Origin: Embleya sp045207785
GTDB taxonomy: Bacteria; Actinomycetota; Actinomycetes; Streptomycetales; Streptomycetaceae
Length of the DNA stretch: 64,000 nt
Direction: 5' to 3'
Assembly (NCBI RefSeq): GCF_045207785.1
Contig: NZ_CP108776.1
Coordinates: 6,076,001 to 6,140,000, forward strand
Both the position numbers and the translations under genes were made by a program. The notes beneath the pieces are model-generated. The model searched no databases. It had not been told where the DNA came from and saw only the letters and a program-made list of their open reading frames with translations. Position 1 is the stretch's first letter; every line of letters starts with the position of its first letter. Below, one piece after another: positions 61,926 through 64,000 of this stretch.

Positions 61926-63508
61926 CGGCGCTCTCCTGAGTTGTCGGCGCTTGCCAGGGCGAGAAGTTCGGGTGCGACCAGTTCGGTGAACAGCAGGTCG
62001 CGGCGCGGCCGTCCGGTCACGGTGAAATAGCGGGCCCGCAATGCCGCGTCGTCGGCGACGACGAGCACCCGTTCGGGCCGGTCGGTCTCGGCCAGCGCGC
62101 GGGCGGCGAAGTCGGACACCTCGTCGCGGACGGCATCCGCCCAACGCGCGTCCGGCGTCGCGCCGGGATCGGCGAGCACCACGACCACGAGGTGTTCGAG
62201 GCCGTCCCCGAAGACCACGCAGTCGCGGACCCGGGGGCACGATCGCAACCGGCCCTCGACCCACTCCGGCGAGACGTTGCGGCCGTGACTGGTGATGATC
62301 ATGTTCTTCAGCCGGCCGAGGATCCTGATCCGACCGTGCTCGTCGATCGAGGCCCGGTCGCCGGTGTGCAGCCAACCGTCCTCGTCCAACGGCCGACTGG
62401 TCGGGTCCTCGACCGTGTAACCCGCGAACAACGACGCGGAACGGACCAGCAGTTCGTCCTCCGGGCCGATCCGCACCTCGCAGTGCGGCAGCGGCCGGCC
62501 CACCGTTCCGGGGGCGTTCTCGCTCGGCCGGTTCCAGGACACGACCGAGCTGTTCTCGCTGAGCCCGTATCCCTCGTACACGTCGATGCCCAGCGCGCCG
62601 AGCCGCTCCAGGGCGCTCGGGTCCACCGGCGCCCCGCCCGCGAGCAGGAACGGCGGGGTGGTGGCGGCGAAGAGCGTTCGCACCGGGTCGTCCCCGGCGT
62701 TCGCGGCGGCCTTGTCCAGGACCGAGACCACGGCCGGGGGCAGCACGGCGGCGGTGGCCCGGGTGCCGCGCAGCCACTCCAACGCCTCCTCCGCGCGCGA
62801 ACCGGCGGTGCCGAGCAACGCGGCGTCCCGGGGCAGCAGCACGAGCGTGCCGCCGACCCGGATCGGCTGGTAGACGGCGGCTATCTGCTCGATGAGCAGA
62901 CTGAACGGCACCAGCGAGAGGTAGCGGTCGAAGATGCCGGTCGGCAACACCTCCGCGAGCGCGTCCAGCAGCGCCTCGATGCCGGCCCGGCGGATGCGAA
63001 CGCCCTTGGGCACTCCCGTGGTGCCGGATGTGTGGATCACCTTCACCACGTCGTCGGCCGCCCCTGCCCGGTCGACGACGGGATCGGCGCGGTGCGCCGG
63101 CGGCGCGGCCTCACCGGTGAAGTCCTGGGCGATCCGCACCAGTTCGCGACCCTCGGCCAGGCCCCACGCGCGCACGCGCGCCTCGCCCTGCTCGTCCACC
63201 AGGCATACCGCCGTGCCGCGCAACAGCGACTCGGCCTGCTCGGCGGAGAACGCGAGCGGGACGGGGACCTCGACGAGATCCCGAGCCAGCAGCGCGAGGT
63301 CGGCGACCACCCAGTCGGGGGTGTTGCCGGCGACCAGGCCGACCACGGTGCCCGGCGGATGGTCCAGCCGCTCGGCGAGTCGATTGCGCAGATCGCGGAT
63401 CTGCCCGTAGGTGTACGTGCATTCGGCGCGGCCGGCCCGGTCGACGACCTCGATCAGCGCACGGTCTCGGTACTCGGGCCGGTTCAGCCCTTGTTCGACG
63501 CTCAGCAC
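61922..63508 (-). CDS. adenylate-forming ligase (ANL superfamily)
   Basis: A 528-residue acyl-adenylate-forming enzyme. P-loop HTSGTTGVPKGV at 159-170, YEGYGLSENS near 312, and the A7-A8 hinge TGDRASIDEHGRIRILGR near 402-419 are present. The A10 region reads FTVTGRPRRD: the catalytic lysine expected after TG is Arg500, an unusual substitution that could impair adenylation or shift the reaction. No carrier-protein domain is attached. It starts at GTG 63508, 3 nt after the haemolysin-like gene, and overlaps tauD by 4 nt. Confidence 0.87.
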   Translation of the reverse strand: MLSVEQGLNRPEYRDRALIEVVDRAGRAECTYTYGQIRDLRNRLAERLDHPPGTVVGLVAGNTPDWVVADLALLARDLVEVPVPLAFSAEQAESLLRGTAVCLVDEQGEARVRAWGLAEGRELVRIAQDFTGEAAPPAHRADPVVDRAGAADDVVKVIHTSGTTGVPKGVRIRRAGIEALLDALAEVLPTGIFDRYLSLVPFSLLIEQIAAVYQPIRVGGTLVLLPRDAALLGTAGSRAEEALEWLRGTRATAAVLPPAVVSVLDKAAANAGDDPVRTLFAATTPPFLLAGGAPVDPSALERLGALGIDVYEGYGLSENSSVVSWNRPSENAPGTVGRPLPHCEVRIGPEDELLVRSASLFAGYTVEDPTSRPLDEDGWLHTGDRASIDEHGRIRILGRLKNMIITSHGRNVSPEWVEGRLRSCPRVRDCVVFGDGLEHLVVVVLADPGATPDARWADAVRDEVSDFAARALAETDRPERVLVVADDAALRARYFTVTGRPRRDLLFTELVAPELLALASADNSGERR

Positions 63509-63511
63509 GGG

Positions 63512-64000
63512 CTACACCCCCGCCTGTACTGGGGTGTTCGACCGGCGTCCGGACAGCGACATCAGCGAGTCGCCGACATGCCTGAGGTCGACGTAGCCGA
63601 CGACCGGCTTCTTGTCGTAGTAGGTTCCCCAGCCGCCCTTGAGGCGAGCCGGCAGGGCGGCCTCGGTGGCCGCGACCAGCGGCCGGAAGTCGATCCCGTA
63701 GCGCGGCAGGGTGCCCGCGAGCCGGCCGGTGGCGGTGAAGATCGCCGCCTTGGCCCCGTTGCACCACGCCAACGTGGGCATCATGCCCAGGAGTTGCGCC
63801 CCCGAGCCCCGGCTGGTGGAGGCGAGCGAGTTGATCTCGCAGATCTCCGAGCGCTGCAACTGCTCACCGATCAGCGGGACGAGCAGCGACTCCAGGCTGT
63901 CGTCCAGGTAGTACTCGGACACCAGGGTGTCCGTGCCCGCGAAGGTCAGGCCGGCGACCGCGCCGTGCAATCCGATCGGATCACGGGGGTCGTGCACGTC
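63512..64000 (-). CDS. thermostable-haemolysin-family protein, 5' truncated by window edge
   Basis: The visible 162 residues match the T_hemolysin family (delta-VPH-like, GNAT-like fold): SEYYLDDSLESLL, EICEINSLASTSRGSGAQLL, AAIFTATGRLAGTLPRYGID and the family's WGTYYDKKPVVGYVDLRH. The frame is open to the edge; about 60 N-terminal residues should lie beyond. Despite the name, the fold suggests an acyltransferase rather than a pore-former. It is the first visible gene of the right-edge operon. Confidence 0.8.
   Translation of the reverse strand, partial: DVHDPRDPIGLHGAVAGLTFAGTDTLVSEYYLDDSLESLLVPLIGEQLQRSEICEINSLASTSRGSGAQLLGMMPTLAWCNGAKAAIFTATGRLAGTLPRYGIDFRPLVAATEAALPARLKGGWGTYYDKKPVVGYVDLRHVGDSLMSLSGRRSNTPVQAGV

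Overview
The window is about 72% G+C by eye, has very high third-position G+C in its genes, uses GTG/TTG starts often, and contains no tRNA, rRNA, insertion sequence or CRISPR array that I can see. Gene families (family 2B encapsulin, c-di-AMP-riboswitch-controlled Rpf, PucR/XDH cluster, LAETG sortase substrate, Methyltransf_19) and the classical intergenic hairpin beginning CTCGAACGCCGGA point to a streptomycete or close relative (Streptomycetaceae); genus is not decidable here.

Region 1 (1-4.9 kb) is the lower half of purine degradation: a truncated glyoxylate carboligase, glycerate kinase, allantoinase and allantoicase, i.e. allantoin to glyoxylate to glycerate. A catalase follows (5.0-6.4 kb), plausibly absorbing H2O2 from urate and xanthine oxidation. 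Then come a family 2B encapsulin shell gene with an inserted cyclic-nucleotide-binding domain and a CsbD-like stress protein. Region 2 (8.5-17.1 kb) is the upper half: a PucR-type regulator divergent from a three-subunit xanthine dehydrogenase, an AzgA-type purine permease and the XdhC maturation factor. A second, NCS2 (xanthine/urate-type) permease lies at 23-24.5 kb.

Region 3 (17-32.5 kb) is mixed: an SDR, a UPF0261 / TIM-barrel / EthD cassette, an Rpf-LysM cell-wall hydrolase under a c-di-AMP (ydaO) riboswitch, a LuxR regulator, a DUF6421-SDR-threonine aldolase operon, TetR, and several unrecognised proteins. Region 4 (32.6-50 kb) holds a Tat-exported class II cholesterol oxidase, a secreted alpha/beta hydrolase with an acyltransferase, a two-component system, truncated haemoglobin, RidA, a ClpP whose frame is continuous with an upstream TetR reading frame, a LAETG wall protein, two ECF sigma systems, Lrp/EamA and a methyltransferase.

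Region 5 (50-64 kb) is the most unusual. It has a multidomain CDGSH-ferredoxin-CDGSH-globin protein divergent from a TetR with its operator over the ribosome binding site; an orphan ornithine/lysine N-hydroxylase; gene remnants; a TetR/MFS pair; and, running off the right edge, a tightly packed minus-strand operon: thermostable-haemolysin-like protein, adenylate-forming ligase, TauD-type oxygenase, AurF-like di-iron oxygenase, two darcynin-like small proteins and an O-methyltransferase. That operon looks like a compact small-molecule pathway with no visible carrier protein, and is my main candidate for an undescribed system.
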